This document shows positions 11,760-23,427 of a stretch of DNA of 64,000 nucleotides, in pieces. Origin of the DNA: Adineta steineri (Eukaryota > Rotifera > Eurotatoria > Adinetida > Adinetidae); NCBI GenBank assembly GCA_905250115.1, contig CAJNOI010000056.1, forward strand, positions 495,467 to 559,466, in the 5' to 3' direction. Within the stretch, counting starts at the first letter, position 1, and each line of letters begins with the position of its first letter. Position numbers and translations under genes: made by a program. Under the pieces are notes generated by a model. The model did not search any database. It was given only the letters and a program-made list of their open reading frames with translations, and was not told the origin of the DNA.

Positions 11760-14499
11760 CTAGAAGAGTAAATATCAAAATGAAATTTTCATAGTTATTT
11801 CGTAACTAAGAAAAAAGGTAATGACACGATCAAGTTAAACAACTACGCTTAAAACAAATCATCAGACAAGTCTTTTATATAAGGAAATTAAAGAAAAATT
11901 CAAACACATGTTACCTGTTAAAGAAGAAATTAATCAAGGTGAATGAAAGAGAAATACATATGAGAAGATCACAATTAATATAAATATAGCTCTGCTAATA
12001 TATTAATTATCACAGCAGTCGACTATATTTGCATAAACTACAAAAAAATGTTACTCAATATTAGATGTGGAAATCTGTTTCGAAAGAAAATCGAATCAAA
12101 ATTAAAGAAAAAAAAACTTATTCCGTACTTTTTCGTTTCTAGATCATGTCATAATTATTGATGCATGCATAAAAAAGGAGATTCTAGTCTGTCAGTCAAT
12201 CGATCTTATTGTCTCATAAAACTATTATAGAAAAAACAAATCTGTGGAATATAATAATTCTATTCTAATCGTGTATTTCGATTTATTTTTTGCGACAAAA
12301 CTCAAAAAATCTATTGATATAATTTCGTAAAAAAACAAAACATTACCTAGTCTGTTGTGTAATTATTATATATGTGATAAAAAATACATCTGTTGGTAGT
12401 ATTTATTATTTTGATTTGGTCCATTGATTTTCATTATAAGATACGTCAAATGACAATTTTATGATAAACTATTGAACCGAAAACAAGAATATTAACAGCC
12501 TACTACGTTTTTTTCTCTTTGACAATCGCGTGTGATGTAAATATTTGATTACCTACATATCGAGAGGAAAAAAACAAGTATAATACGTAGGTAGAACACA
12601 AGAGTACCTGATAACATCGATGACATTTTTTTTTGATTGGCAGGTCTACAACATAATGAGAAAAAAGAAATATTTTCTTGGACGTAGGAGGTTGAAAAAA
12701 ATTGATTTTTATACTGAACAAAATATTATTTCATGCACATTAAATACTTTAAATGAAAATATTTTCGTGCATAAATATTAAAAAAAAACAAGTCATTAAT
12801 AGATATTTTCATTTTGCTTCTTCAATTACTTGAAATTATATATTTATTTTAGGTTAATTTTATGATTAATAAATGAAAAACGCAAATTATTCTTTCATAT
12901 CAGATTTTATCGAACGTTTTTTTCCTAATATTTTGACAAGAAAATGACGACGTTATAATCAAAAATACTAATAAAAATATTGTCAGTATTCGATTGAAGT
13001 CAAAAACAAAGTTCTTTTAATGATCAATATAAAAAAATAATCTATGTGCATTTTTGATTGATTGACATTATTTTAAAAACTCGTCGGAATTACGTCTTTC
13101 GGACTATATACTACTGAGAATAATTGAAAATATGTATTTTGACATAACGATGAATGATACATTTAATTCTTCTAATCTTTTAGGATTTGAAAATTTACTT
13201 GCGTTTTAATATATTTTATTTTATATTATTCAGCTTTCGATAATTGTCTTGTTTACTCTGAATTCACTATCTATCTATTCACTTGGTTTAGTGTTTAGAT
13301 CAATTCCTTTCTCAATTTATCTTCTACATTTTTTTCATTTCAACGTTATTTGTAACGATATATTTTCTTTGAACACATTACAAGAGAATGGGATAAGAGA
13401 GTGTACAGCTGTGAACTCAGGTTTATATAAATTCGTCTACTCTCTGCTCCATGCCCGCATTTACATTTCTTCATTCTCAATGATTTTAAAATAGTTACAA
13501 TAATATTTTATTGCGTGTATAGATGATTACAGGTGAACAGCGAATATAATATACTTACATCTACGTATCAATTTTTTCGTCTAAAATGAGTATATTATAT
13601 CTGTAGTAAGATTTGCTTTTTTATTCGTAGTTTTTGTGGTCACACGGTAAAGTTTCAGGCGTTATTGAATACTGTACTGCATTACTTCAAAGAAAAAGAA
13701 CGTTTCAGTAATAAATCACGTTTTAATCGTTCTCTATGATTAGTTTTTGTTGTTTTTGTTAGCATCATTAGATGAATAGAGAAAAGGTATATAATTTAAG
13801 TAAAGACTTTCCTACTTATTTTTCTGTAGTTATTCGGATAAAAAAGTTGTGTGACACAAAGTAGCATTGCTTATCAGTAATATTTCTATACAAATATTTT
13901 ACACTATACTTATATGTTATTATTCCAATTATTTTTTCTTTTTTACCTGATACATCACGATTTTATGAGTATGGCCGCAAGCTCGTTGCTAACAATATTC
14001 TACTATTTAAATCTTTCTTTTCTTCTTCGTCTTGCTTTGTTTTATTATTCTCTTTCGTATATAATTCTCTATAATAATTCTAATCAATATGTATACACTG
14101 TGGTAGTTCATTCAAAAATATAACATATGTCGATATAAACTCAGATATACTATTTATAGGTTTCTTTGCATACTATAGTGTGATCAAATCAGCATTTATA
14201 ACCCCTGCGAGCTCATCGTAGAGCGCGAAATGTCCTTGTAATAATGGATGAACAATAGACAATTATTACATACACCAGTTTGATCAATTTATAAGTGATA
14301 GTTTTCAAAAAAATAGTATCAATGATGTTTTCGTCATTACTATACTTTCAAAGATGTTTTTGTATTATAACTGTAGCGAATTCATAAACTCAAAAGTAAA
14401 AAAACATTTTCCCACTCTCTTGAAAAGTATTGTTCTTTTATATTCTTGTGTAGATCAACAGATCAATTCGTTTATGTATTTACTAAAATATCTTTCTAG
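11760..14499. other. Intergenic, nothing recognised
   Basis: AT-rich, with several short open frames (for example 13,249-13,494 on the plus strand) that are hydrophobic and show no family match or splice context. No RNA gene or repeat is recognised. Confidence 0.45.
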
Positions 14500-14799
14500 C
14501 TGTTGATGATCTCGTTGAAGATACTGTTTCCAATCAATTTGATAATGTTACTTCGCCTGATACCTCTATTGTTTCACTTGCTGACGATGCAAATGAGGAT
14601 TTACATTTTTTAGTGCGTGAATATATGTAGGCGATACGAATACTAAAATAAATACCATGTACTTGTCTACTTAATATTATGATTTTAGTTTTCAATGTTT
14701 TGGACGTACGGTTATATATAACAGCAACAAATATACTATGGCAAGCTGGTTACACTAAACTCGATGCTAACATTTACGCATCAAAATATTGGTATGCCG
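14500..14799 (+). pseudogene. Possible exon pair of an unrecognised gene
   Basis: Two adjacent open blocks have splice-like ends. Block 14,500-14,616 follows TTTCTAG and is acidic (DDLVEDT, LADDANEDLHF), with a possible GTGAAT donor. Block 14,689-14,799 follows ATTTTAG, reads VLDVRLYITATNILWQAGY, and ends at a perfect GTAAGT donor. They can be joined in frame through a 72-nt intron. No start, stop or further exons are visible, so this is either a remnant of a larger gene or chance. The LWxAG segment loosely recalls anticodon-binding-like domains such as in GCN2, but that is only an impression. Confidence 0.25.
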
Positions 14800-16776
14800 G
14801 TAAGTATTAGGAATAGACAGGGTAGGGGGCCTCTGCACATCTCTATCGTGTACTTACATACTGAATGACTTGCTGAAAACGTGCGCAATCAAGTAGAAAA
14901 TAAAACAAGAAAATATAACGGCATTGATGTAATAGATGGGTCTAACAGCAATAAAGAAAGAAAAAATATATTGATAATAAATCCATCCACAACGAAAATA
15001 TCGAAATATAAACCTTTCATATGGCATATAGAATAACAAACAAGATATTGAATCTGTAAACAAATATTGAAGATATGCATGTGAGTGATAGTATGAATGG
15101 AAGTTAAATCTAAGATCTACATCGTCATCTTCAAAATATTGAATGCATATCGAATAGAAAATATGTTTGACTTACGTCCAAGATTATTGATATTGATCCT
15201 ATAAAAATATTTTGAATAATTCGCTATTAAAATTATTCACTATCGTCGAGAATGATACTATTTTTTTCCAGTAAGAAACAAAAAAGAGTATACAATTTGA
15301 AGAGAATCACAATCGTAACTGATAAAAGTGATTCAATAAAATAAAATTGACAAAGATTGAAATATTCATTAATCATATTTTTGGTATGGGTATGAGTATC
15401 ATATTCATTCTACAACCACATTCACACTCTTACCCACCCTCACTTCAATCGTATAACTTATTCTATTCATATGTAAATTAAATGATTTTCATTGTAATAT
15501 CCTATTCATATTAAATCCAGTTATTATGTACTTTTATTACTAGAAAGTTTACCAGTAGGTTAACATTGCTGTCTGTTTTTATATAAAATTTATTTACGTT
15601 TATCTCTACATGTACATACAAGATAGAAAACTGTTCATAATATCGTTATGCACTATAGAAATTATTTCATAGTTATACTTTTCAAAAATATACTCAGTCA
15701 AAATTGACAAGAGACATTGAAATATATAAGCGTTAAATATGGACTTCGTATTGTTTTGTAGTTTAATCCTGAAGAGACTATACTAGCAGTTTTTTTTAAA
15801 TTCTTTGAAAAATCTACTTTATCACATAGAAAATATATCAACATAATACAATGATTCATCGTTCTCTATTCGTTCTCTTTCCATGACTTTTTCTTGCAAA
15901 AAAAGTACATTTTTTGTTTATTCAGAATAAATACATACAAAATATATCCGTAGAAATTCTTCTTAAATAAATTCTTTTCAAAAAAAAAACTCGTTACTCA
16001 TGAATACAAAAATAAGTGTATACAGAAAGAAAATAAAAAGTACACCATCTAGTAGGTTTTATAACTATAATTAGTAGAAATCTATAGGATTTTTGTTAGT
16101 ATATTATACGCATCCAATAAACAGATACATCAGTAAAAAATTTATCAAATGAGACATTTTATATTGTAATATAAAATTTTAATTTCCCTTCAAAAATAAT
16201 TGCATTGACACATATATATATAACATCTATTGATAAACGCCATTGATAGAAATGTTAAATAATAAATTACAAAAAGTATTAGATTTAGAATCCTTAATAA
16301 GCATATTCCTCATTGTTTCAAAAAAATATTTATTATATGAAATTAGTTGAACCTTTTTCTTTGTCGTTAATAAAGTCAAGTTAAGTAATGTCAGACTATT
16401 GTTTTAAGTATTAATAGTGAAATAGGAAGTTCTTTGATACTGTAATGTCTTTTTCTAACATAAATTATAACATACATTTAAAAGAAGTTATTAGAAATGA
16501 ACAAAAGTCTTACATAGTCGTAAATATTTGTTTTATTTCGCATGATCTTTTTTTAATCAAATAGAATAATTATTTATTTTGAAAAAAGTACGTTTTTTAT
16601 TTACTCAATATGAATCCCATCTTATTATTGTGATCAAACAACAATCCTATAAAGACTAATTAAAAATTCTGTTGTTGTCGAAAATGCGAATATTTTTTTC
16701 ATGACCTGACAACCTTAGTAAATATATATCGATGTAAAATATGTTTTTCTTTCAGTTTGATAAAGAAATATCAATC
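14800..16776. other. Intergenic, upstream of the aspartic protease
   Basis: No supported gene. A telomere-like foldback lies at 15,383-15,445. Reverse-strand frames around 14,854-15,080 are hydrophobic but lack family features. Microhomopolymers are common. Confidence 0.45.
15383..15445. repeat. Telomere-like foldback element (weak copy)
   Basis: A GT-rich arm, GGTATGGGTATGAGTA, is followed after a short AT-rich and CA-rich spacer by TTACCCACCCTCACTTC. The arms are imperfect inverted copies built from TGTGGG-like words. This is one of only two examples in the left part of the window. Confidence 0.5.
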
Positions 16777-19161
16777 ATGTTTCGACTACTCGTGCAACTT
16801 TATTTAGTATTTATGGTTATGAACATATTTGTCAATGCTGACTTAACAAGGTAAGTTCTATTTTTATATATTCTGTTCTATTGTGAACTTCTCTAATGAC
16901 TAATAAATTAGAATTTTGAAATTATAATTAACGTTAATCTCGAATAAAGCATTTCCAGTTCCAAAAGTGAATCTATCAAGCTTTGATATGAAACAGAATG
17001 ATGATTAACAGGATATGTAAGATTGTATTGTTTTTCTCTATAAAATAACATCTGGAACATATCAATTAATTTGAGAGACATTGGTTATATTATTAAAAAG
17101 AGCCAAAGAAAAGATTTGAAATATAATTCAATATTAAATTAATATTAGTCAGTAGTTATAGATAAGATGAGCAATAGAATATTTTTCAAGATACCTATTT
17201 AATTCAGTATGAGAATAAGACGAAAATGTATGATCGAAAAAAATTATTCTTGTCATCGTACGTCTTCATTTTAAAGTTCGTTCTAAAATTCGATTATAGA
17301 CTATGATATGCAGCATGACTGTTGAGTAATTTTATTATTATTCTTTTAATAACATATCATATAAATAAAACTTTCTAGAATCAGTTGCAAACGTATATCA
17401 TCATCATCATCATCATCATCAGACACAACTAGTTCAAAAATAGCAAGTATACAAAATAAAGCAACATCAGTTGATGAAAATCTTATAAATGAAATGAATG
17501 TAAATTAAATGGAAAATATTATAAAACAACTAAATCAATTATTTTTTTAGTCCTATTGGATGGGAACTATAAGTATTGGTACACCACCACAGAGTTTTAA
17601 TATCGATTTTGATACAGGTTCATCAGATCTGTGGATTCCATCAATTCGATGTCTTTCCTCATGTGGTAAGCTTCATTTATAGTTTCTATACGATAAAAAA
17701 TATCATCAAATATATATTCTTTTCTTTTTCAAAATTTATCATCAGGTAACCACAGTAGATATAATGCAAACAAGTCTAGTACATATCAAGCGAATGGTGC
17801 TAGTTTCTCCATCAGTTATGGCGATGGTTCTTTTGTTAAAGGTTACCTTGATAGCGATACTGTCACAGTAAATATATATATATAGAAATCTGGAAGATTT
17901 AAATATTTTTTAAATTTAATATTCATTTAGGTAGATGGTCTTTCTGTGGTTAATCAAGTTTTTGCTGAAGCACTGAACATGTCAGGTTTCAATGACGTTT
18001 CTGATGGTCTTTTAGGATTAGCATATCCAGATCTTGCAAATGGTGGTGAAACACCTTTATTCTATAATATGTATGCGCAAAATTTAATTCCACAACCAGT
18101 ATTTAGTTTCTATTTCAATCCGTAAGTTAATTCTATTTCTTTGTAAATAACTATTGTTGTCAAATTTTCGAATATTTTATAATAAAATCTCTTTTAGAGA
18201 TTCATCAGTGGTGCCCGGTGGTGAATTAATTTTAGGCGGTGCAGATACAAGCAAGTATACAGGATCACTTGCCTATGTAAATGTCAGTACGCAAGGTTAT
18301 TGGCAATTCAAAGTGAATAGGTATGCTAACAAGTATAAAAGAGAATAATGATTGATTTATCATAATTTCTTTATTACAGTATAACTGCTGGTAGTACTAC
18401 TACGATTTGTTCATCGAATTGTAATGCTATTGCTGATACTGGAACAACTTTAATTCTTGGACCGACTAGTCAAATTAATGCACTAAATGCAGCATTAGGC
18501 GCTACTTATCATGCTAGTACAGGATTGGTAAGATATATAAGCATATTGTTCAATATAAAACATAAATTTTTATCCACTTTTATATATTTAGTATTCTGTA
18601 AGTTGTTCAAGTCGTACTCAACAAGGTTTTCCAAATATTACATTTACAATTGGTGGTCAACAATTTACACTTTCTGTACTTCAATATTTTATAATAGTGA
18701 ATAGTGGATCAAGCTTTACTTGTTACAGTGTTTTTGGTGTTTCACCTCTTACTAATGTTTGGATTCTTGGTGATTATTTTCTTTCACGATTTTATTCACT
18801 TTATGATATCGGTCAGAATCGCGTCGGTTTTGCTACTTCAATTTCATACAATTATGCACCTTATGTATATCCACAAACATTTCAAAGTACTACAAGTGCG
18901 GCTAGTACTACTCACTCAACCACTGTCTCGACAACGAATGGAAACACTGGGTGAGTTAATATTTCATCATATAATGATTACAAAATATAATAATTTTTAA
19001 GAGTTGAAATATTTTCTAAAATAATTTTGTTTAGATCTACTAGCTTCACTGCACCAACTACAACAGTTTCAACAATGACCAATTCTTCCAAAACAATGCA
19101 TCGAGGAATCGACTGGACTATTTTGTTCAGTTTGATAGTGATCTATATTCGATTACAATAA
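16777..19161 (+). CDS. Pepsin-family (A1) aspartic protease, 9 exons
   Basis: Exons 16,777-16,850, 17,379-17,499, 17,551-17,665, 17,746-17,867, 17,931-18,121, 18,198-18,320, 18,380-18,527, 18,592-18,950 and 19,035-19,161 join in frame to 459 aa. There is a signal peptide (about residues 1-21), a short propeptide with a Ser run coded by an ATC/TCA microsatellite (17,396-17,420), then a two-lobed pepsin fold. The catalytic residues are Asp86 ([10 protein letters not shown]) and Asp268 (IADTGTTLI), and the flap Tyr128 is in [23 protein letters not shown] marks the C-terminal lobe. The enzyme should act in an acidic secretory or lysosomal compartment or outside the cell. After the fold comes a Thr/Ser-rich linker and a hydrophobic C-terminus ([15 protein letters not shown]), suggesting a membrane or GPI anchor. 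The propeptide exon is short for the family. Confidence 0.9.
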
Positions 19162-19341
19162 AAAGAAGTGATCATCGAAAAATTATTATGCTCGTTTTAC
19201 AATCTTTTTGGCGTCATTAACAGCGATACTACCTAAGAAAATAGTTTCTCCAGTGATTTATTGACTTCCGACGATGATTTTTATAAATTTTTTTAATCTA
19301 TTATAAACAAGAATAAAATAAAATCAATAAACAAAAATAAT

Positions 19342-19395
19342 CTTGAGAGTGGGGGTGTAGATATTAACAAAACTACACATACCCACATCCTCGAA
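19342..19395. repeat. Telomere-like foldback element
   Basis: Left arm CTTGAGAGTGGGGGTGTAG and right arm CTACACATACCCACATCCTCG are inverted copies with a 14-15 nt AT-rich loop. It starts with the CTTGAGAGTG terminus shared with copies to the right of the gap. It lies in the region downstream of the protease gene. Confidence 0.65.
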
Positions 19396-19498
19396 TTCAA
19401 TTTTATTGTTATATGTTTTAAATAGATAGATACAAAAAAAAGCAACTAATAATAAACATTAAGCAAAATACAGTTTTCCTTCATACTGTTGATTTTAT

Positions 19499-20548
19499 CT
19501 ATGGTGAATTACTTCTCAGACCATTTCTGGTTGTTGCTGTTCCTTCAATGAGCACGAGTCGCATAGGTCGACGAAATATTTTTATTTTTTGAATGACATT
19601 TAAAAATTCCCGTCGAAACAACTTTGATGATACGAAAAAATTAGCAAATGTCAATGCAAAACCAAGATAAAGAACAACATATGTCATATTACTGACGAAT
19701 GTCTCAATTGAAAGTTGAAGTGACGATTTGTAATTATTCATAGTAAACACTCGATAAACCAGATAACATGGATTTGGTATATTGAGAAATATAAAAAGAA
19801 GAAGTTGATTGACCAACATCTTATGAAGTTGAACATCTTTCATAGAAATTTTACCAGGTCGAACAGATTTATTATTGAGATTCTGTGTGGTCGGTGCAAT
19901 AGTTTTACCAGTCCGATGAACATTATTGGCAGTTAATAAACCAAAAATAATCATTAAAGATACAGGAAGAATTCCACTATCAATCGAAATGTAGATGCTA
20001 AAAAATATTCCATACGCTCCTAATTGAGCTTGACAACTGTTATTTATGATCGTATAGAAAATAATTATTTGGATATACATCAGACTCCAGAAAATTGCAT
20101 TACCAACGATAACACGTAGAGCAATCTTTGGTGAACTCCAGTGACGACGAAGAGCACTTCGAGAACTAGCAAAATATCGATCAATCGAAGCCATAATGAT
20201 ATTATAACGTGAATTAGCAATAAGAACGTAGAAGAGATAGTAACGTATCTTACAAAACCAAAGATCTGTGGTAACAGTTTGAACATTGTAACCGTATTGA
20301 AGCATTCGATAGAGTAAAGCAAAATTGAAAGCCAGTAATTGTGAAATACTTGAAGCGGTGAAATACATAGAACATGCACTTTTACGGAACGTAGGTTGAT
20401 AAAAAACTATACAGGTTAAAACTGATCCAATATTACCCATCAACCAAATAATACCTATGCCATATCGTGAAATAATCATGTTTATAAAATTGATGCGACT
20501 AATCTGATCAGCATCACCATTATTAACAACAATATTAGTGCTGTTCAT
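19499..20548 (-). CDS. Rhodopsin-type (class A) GPCR, orphan
   Basis: A single-exon frame of 349 aa with seven hydrophobic segments. TM1 carries the conserved Asn in MGNIGSVL. A Cys before TM3 (LWFCKIRYY) and one in extracellular loop 2 (NNSCQAQ) can form the usual disulfide. The end of TM3 reads SIDRYF, a DRY-type motif. TM7 ends LTFANFF, replacing the usual NPxxY, followed by a helix-8-like KLFRREF. The N-terminus has N-glycosylation sites. The ligand is unknown; the general layout resembles invertebrate orphan peptide-type receptors. A second, distant receptor lies at 27,423. Confidence 0.8.
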   Translation of the reverse strand: MNSTNIVVNNGDADQISRINFINMIISRYGIGIIWLMGNIGSVLTCIVFYQPTFRKSACSMYFTASSISQLLAFNFALLYRMLQYGYNVQTVTTDLWFCKIRYYLFYVLIANSRYNIIMASIDRYFASSRSALRRHWSSPKIALRVIVGNAIFWSLMYIQIIIFYTIINNSCQAQLGAYGIFFSIYISIDSGILPVSLMIIFGLLTANNVHRTGKTIAPTTQNLNNKSVRPGKISMKDVQLHKMLVNQLLLFIFLNIPNPCYLVYRVFTMNNYKSSLQLSIETFVSNMTYVVLYLGFALTFANFFVSSKLFRREFLNVIQKIKIFRRPMRLVLIEGTATTRNGLRSNSP

Positions 20549-21960
20549 CGTTGTGTTATTTTATAAATCTATAGATAAAAAGATTGATTTCAATATTATT
20601 TATAACTATATTTCCTATTCAATCCATGACAGTTGTCTTAATTTTACTTTGAGACTAAGTCAGACATACGTTTTAGAAGATTTCTCATTCAAATGATTGA
20701 CACATTGTCTCCTGAGCAATGTAAAACCGCTGGAAAATATGTCTATATCATATAGACATAGGCTACCTGAAAGATACTTTTATGAATTATTATTAATCTT
20801 ACATTCACAGAACATTTACATCGCAAGACGAAACTAAATAAGATATCATTACAACGATAATATTAATAGTGGAATAACTAAGATTGTATCTACATATTGT
20901 AAAGGTAATAAACAAACAGGATAGTTTATCATTATTAAATCGTTTTTTTTTCAAGTACGCATAATGCAATAGTATCAAAAAGTTTATAAAGAAATATAAT
21001 ATCCAAGTTATTATTGGATATTTTACATAAACATTTAGAAAAATTTTAAATAATTACATACGATATTTTTAACATTTATAAACTGTTGTTTGAATTTGGA
21101 AGGATGGACTCTATTATACTGTTAGTTCTTAGTTTTGAGGAAAAAAAATGATAATTACAAATTATAAAGGACTTTGTATTTCTGGTCACTGACTCGTGAT
21201 CAAACATAATATGGGAAGAAAGAACAAATGTCGTGCTAATTCAATCTTTTAATGAATGGAATGAGGCAAATCGAGCAAAATTTAATTATCTTTTAACGGA
21301 TGAATTCGTTATATGAATGTAAGAAAAAATAAATAGTAATGAGAAGAAAGTCGTTTTTAACACAGTGGTTATATATTGTGTGACATGACAAAAGATATCT
21401 TGAGGATGAATGGAACCCTGAATTCAAAATAATTAAAATGATCACATTCTGAGTTTTATTTATGTCTTCATTTTTATTATGGATATATTTATCAACATAT
21501 AAGATTGAATTCTGTAGTTTTACTTTTGAAAATGTTGATTAATTATTATATAGTATATTTAAATATTTGATTGAAATGTTCTCGAATTTTTTTAATTTTC
21601 ATGAAACGATTTAGTATCAATCATTGAAAGATCCTAAATCTCTTAATAAGAATAATACTAGATACTGTGTCACTTCCTGCCCAGTCATCATTGGTGCACA
21701 GAACCAAGTACATATTATTTTAAATTATGTCGAATCAGTTTTAATTACAAGAAAGCATGTTTTAGCTAAGATAAAAGCGTGTCACCACAATTCTTTTGGA
21801 GCTAAAATATGAAGCTTACATGTCGCCTTTAACGTCACTATAAACTAATAAAAAATATCAGATAATTATTTATTATTTCTGTTTCATTTTTCTTTGATTT
21901 ATTTTTCATTCTTTTCCTAATTGTGCAACAACATTTGAACTATTAATTACTATATATATG
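20549..21960. other. Intergenic, nothing recognised
   Basis: AT-rich spacer between two reverse-strand genes. A 62-codon plus-strand frame at 21,624-21,812 has no start context or family signal and is not called. Confidence 0.5.
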
Positions 21961-22761
21961 TTAAATAAAAGAAAATTTCGCCCAAATATAAATATGATCA
22001 CTTCCAAACATTCTTAAAGTCTCTTCAGCTGATCGATTTTGAACATTCCAAGCTTTTCCACAATCAATCAATGTAACTTGTTTTGGATCATAAAAAATAT
22101 GATCAATAGATGAATTAGAATTTTTTTGAGATGAATCCGGATAATATGTTGGTATAATCTTATCTTTTATTGATTCATTAAATATATTATTATATTCAAT
22201 CCATTGAAATTGATCATAAATATCTTTTGTTGCATTTAAATCTCCACCAATAATCGAAATTAAACTTGAACTATCTAACAATTGTTTACATTTCTCTTTT
22301 ATTTGTTTTGCTTGTGATATTGAATGAATATAATCTAAATGTAAATTAATTAAATGAATATTTTTTGAATGAATAGAAATAATTTGAATTGCTTCTCCTC
22401 GTTCACAATCAAGAATTTCATTAATAATATTTATTTCTTCTGCATATTTGCAATTTTTATTAATTAATGTTAAAAGTCCATTAGAAATTGAACTCATTGT
22501 TGGATTATTTGGAGCAAATTCATATATATAATTATCATGAAATATTTCATTACATAAACAAATAAAATCTTGTTGTGCTTCTTGAATAATGATAATATCA
22601 CAATTCATTGAAGATATTTTTGATAAAATAATATTATATCTTGTTTTATAATCAATAGCTAATTCATATAAAGATGGATACCAATCTTTGTTAACCCAAC
22701 AAGGAGCTAAAATATTCCAACTCATCAATGATAAATCAAACATTCGTTCTTCTGTAGACAT
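21961..22761 (-). CDS. Endonuclease/exonuclease/phosphatase (EEP) family protein
   Basis: A single-exon frame of 266 aa starting with ATG. It carries the EEP signature blocks in order: SWN (Asn16), a QE pair with metal-binding Glu61, INLHLDY near residue 145, GGDLNAT near 170, SIDHIFY near 220 and the terminal SDH near 255 with the catalytic His. The fold hydrolyses phosphodiester or phosphomonoester bonds with a divalent metal. Substrates range from DNA and RNA to phosphoinositides and sphingomyelin, so the substrate cannot be fixed here. There is no signal peptide or membrane segment. The lack of introns among intron-rich neighbours fits a retrocopy or a horizontally acquired gene, but that is inference. 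Confidence 0.85.
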   Translation of the reverse strand: MSTEERMFDLSLMSWNILAPCWVNKDWYPSLYELAIDYKTRYNIILSKISSMNCDIIIIQEAQQDFICLCNEIFHDNYIYEFAPNNPTMSSISNGLLTLINKNCKYAEEINIINEILDCERGEAIQIISIHSKNIHLINLHLDYIHSISQAKQIKEKCKQLLDSSSLISIIGGDLNATKDIYDQFQWIEYNNIFNESIKDKIIPTYYPDSSQKNSNSSIDHIFYDPKQVTLIDCGKAWNVQNRSAEETLRMFGSDHIYIWAKFSFI

Positions 22762-23427
22762 TTTATTAAAATAAAATAAAAAAAAAAAAGAAGATATTTA
22801 TATTTGTTGATAAATGAAGTAATCAGTTTTGAAAAGAATAGAGGTCACATGAATATTTTATTATTAGATATCGATGCGCATATTGGAATTTCTAATTCAT
22901 TAACATAATGAAATTTACTAATAATGAAAATAGAGATTCTTTCTAGTTTAATAGAATTATGCGTTATTCTATGTCTTCAATATTTTAATAGAAAAAAAAT
23001 CAATCATAGTTTCTATTAATAAGCAGGGATATAGATATGCATAAAAGAAATGAATTACAAGGGATGCACTATATCGTATACTTTAATCTTTTGTTACTTT
23101 GCTCATGTGACAAATATTGTTGTTTCCTTCAAAGAACATCTACAATATGATCGAAATAGAAAGTTTATTATGAAAAAATTCTGAGATGAATTGCGTCATT
23201 TATTTATTAGACTATTTCTATCATATTGGATTAAGATTAAACAAAATATTTGGAATATTATATAAGAGATTGAATAATTTAACTATTCAATTTGTTTTTT
23301 AACCAAAAATAATTATAGATACAGAATCAATATACAACAATTTCAAACAAAATTAATAACATTTATATAAAAATATCAAAATGAAGTAGTTTATTTAAAC
23401 ATTTGTTTTTCATTATGCAGTATTTTG
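22762..23427. other. Intergenic, nothing recognised
   Basis: AT-rich spacer between two convergently transcribed 3'/5' ends on the same strand. No repeat or gene is seen. Confidence 0.5.
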
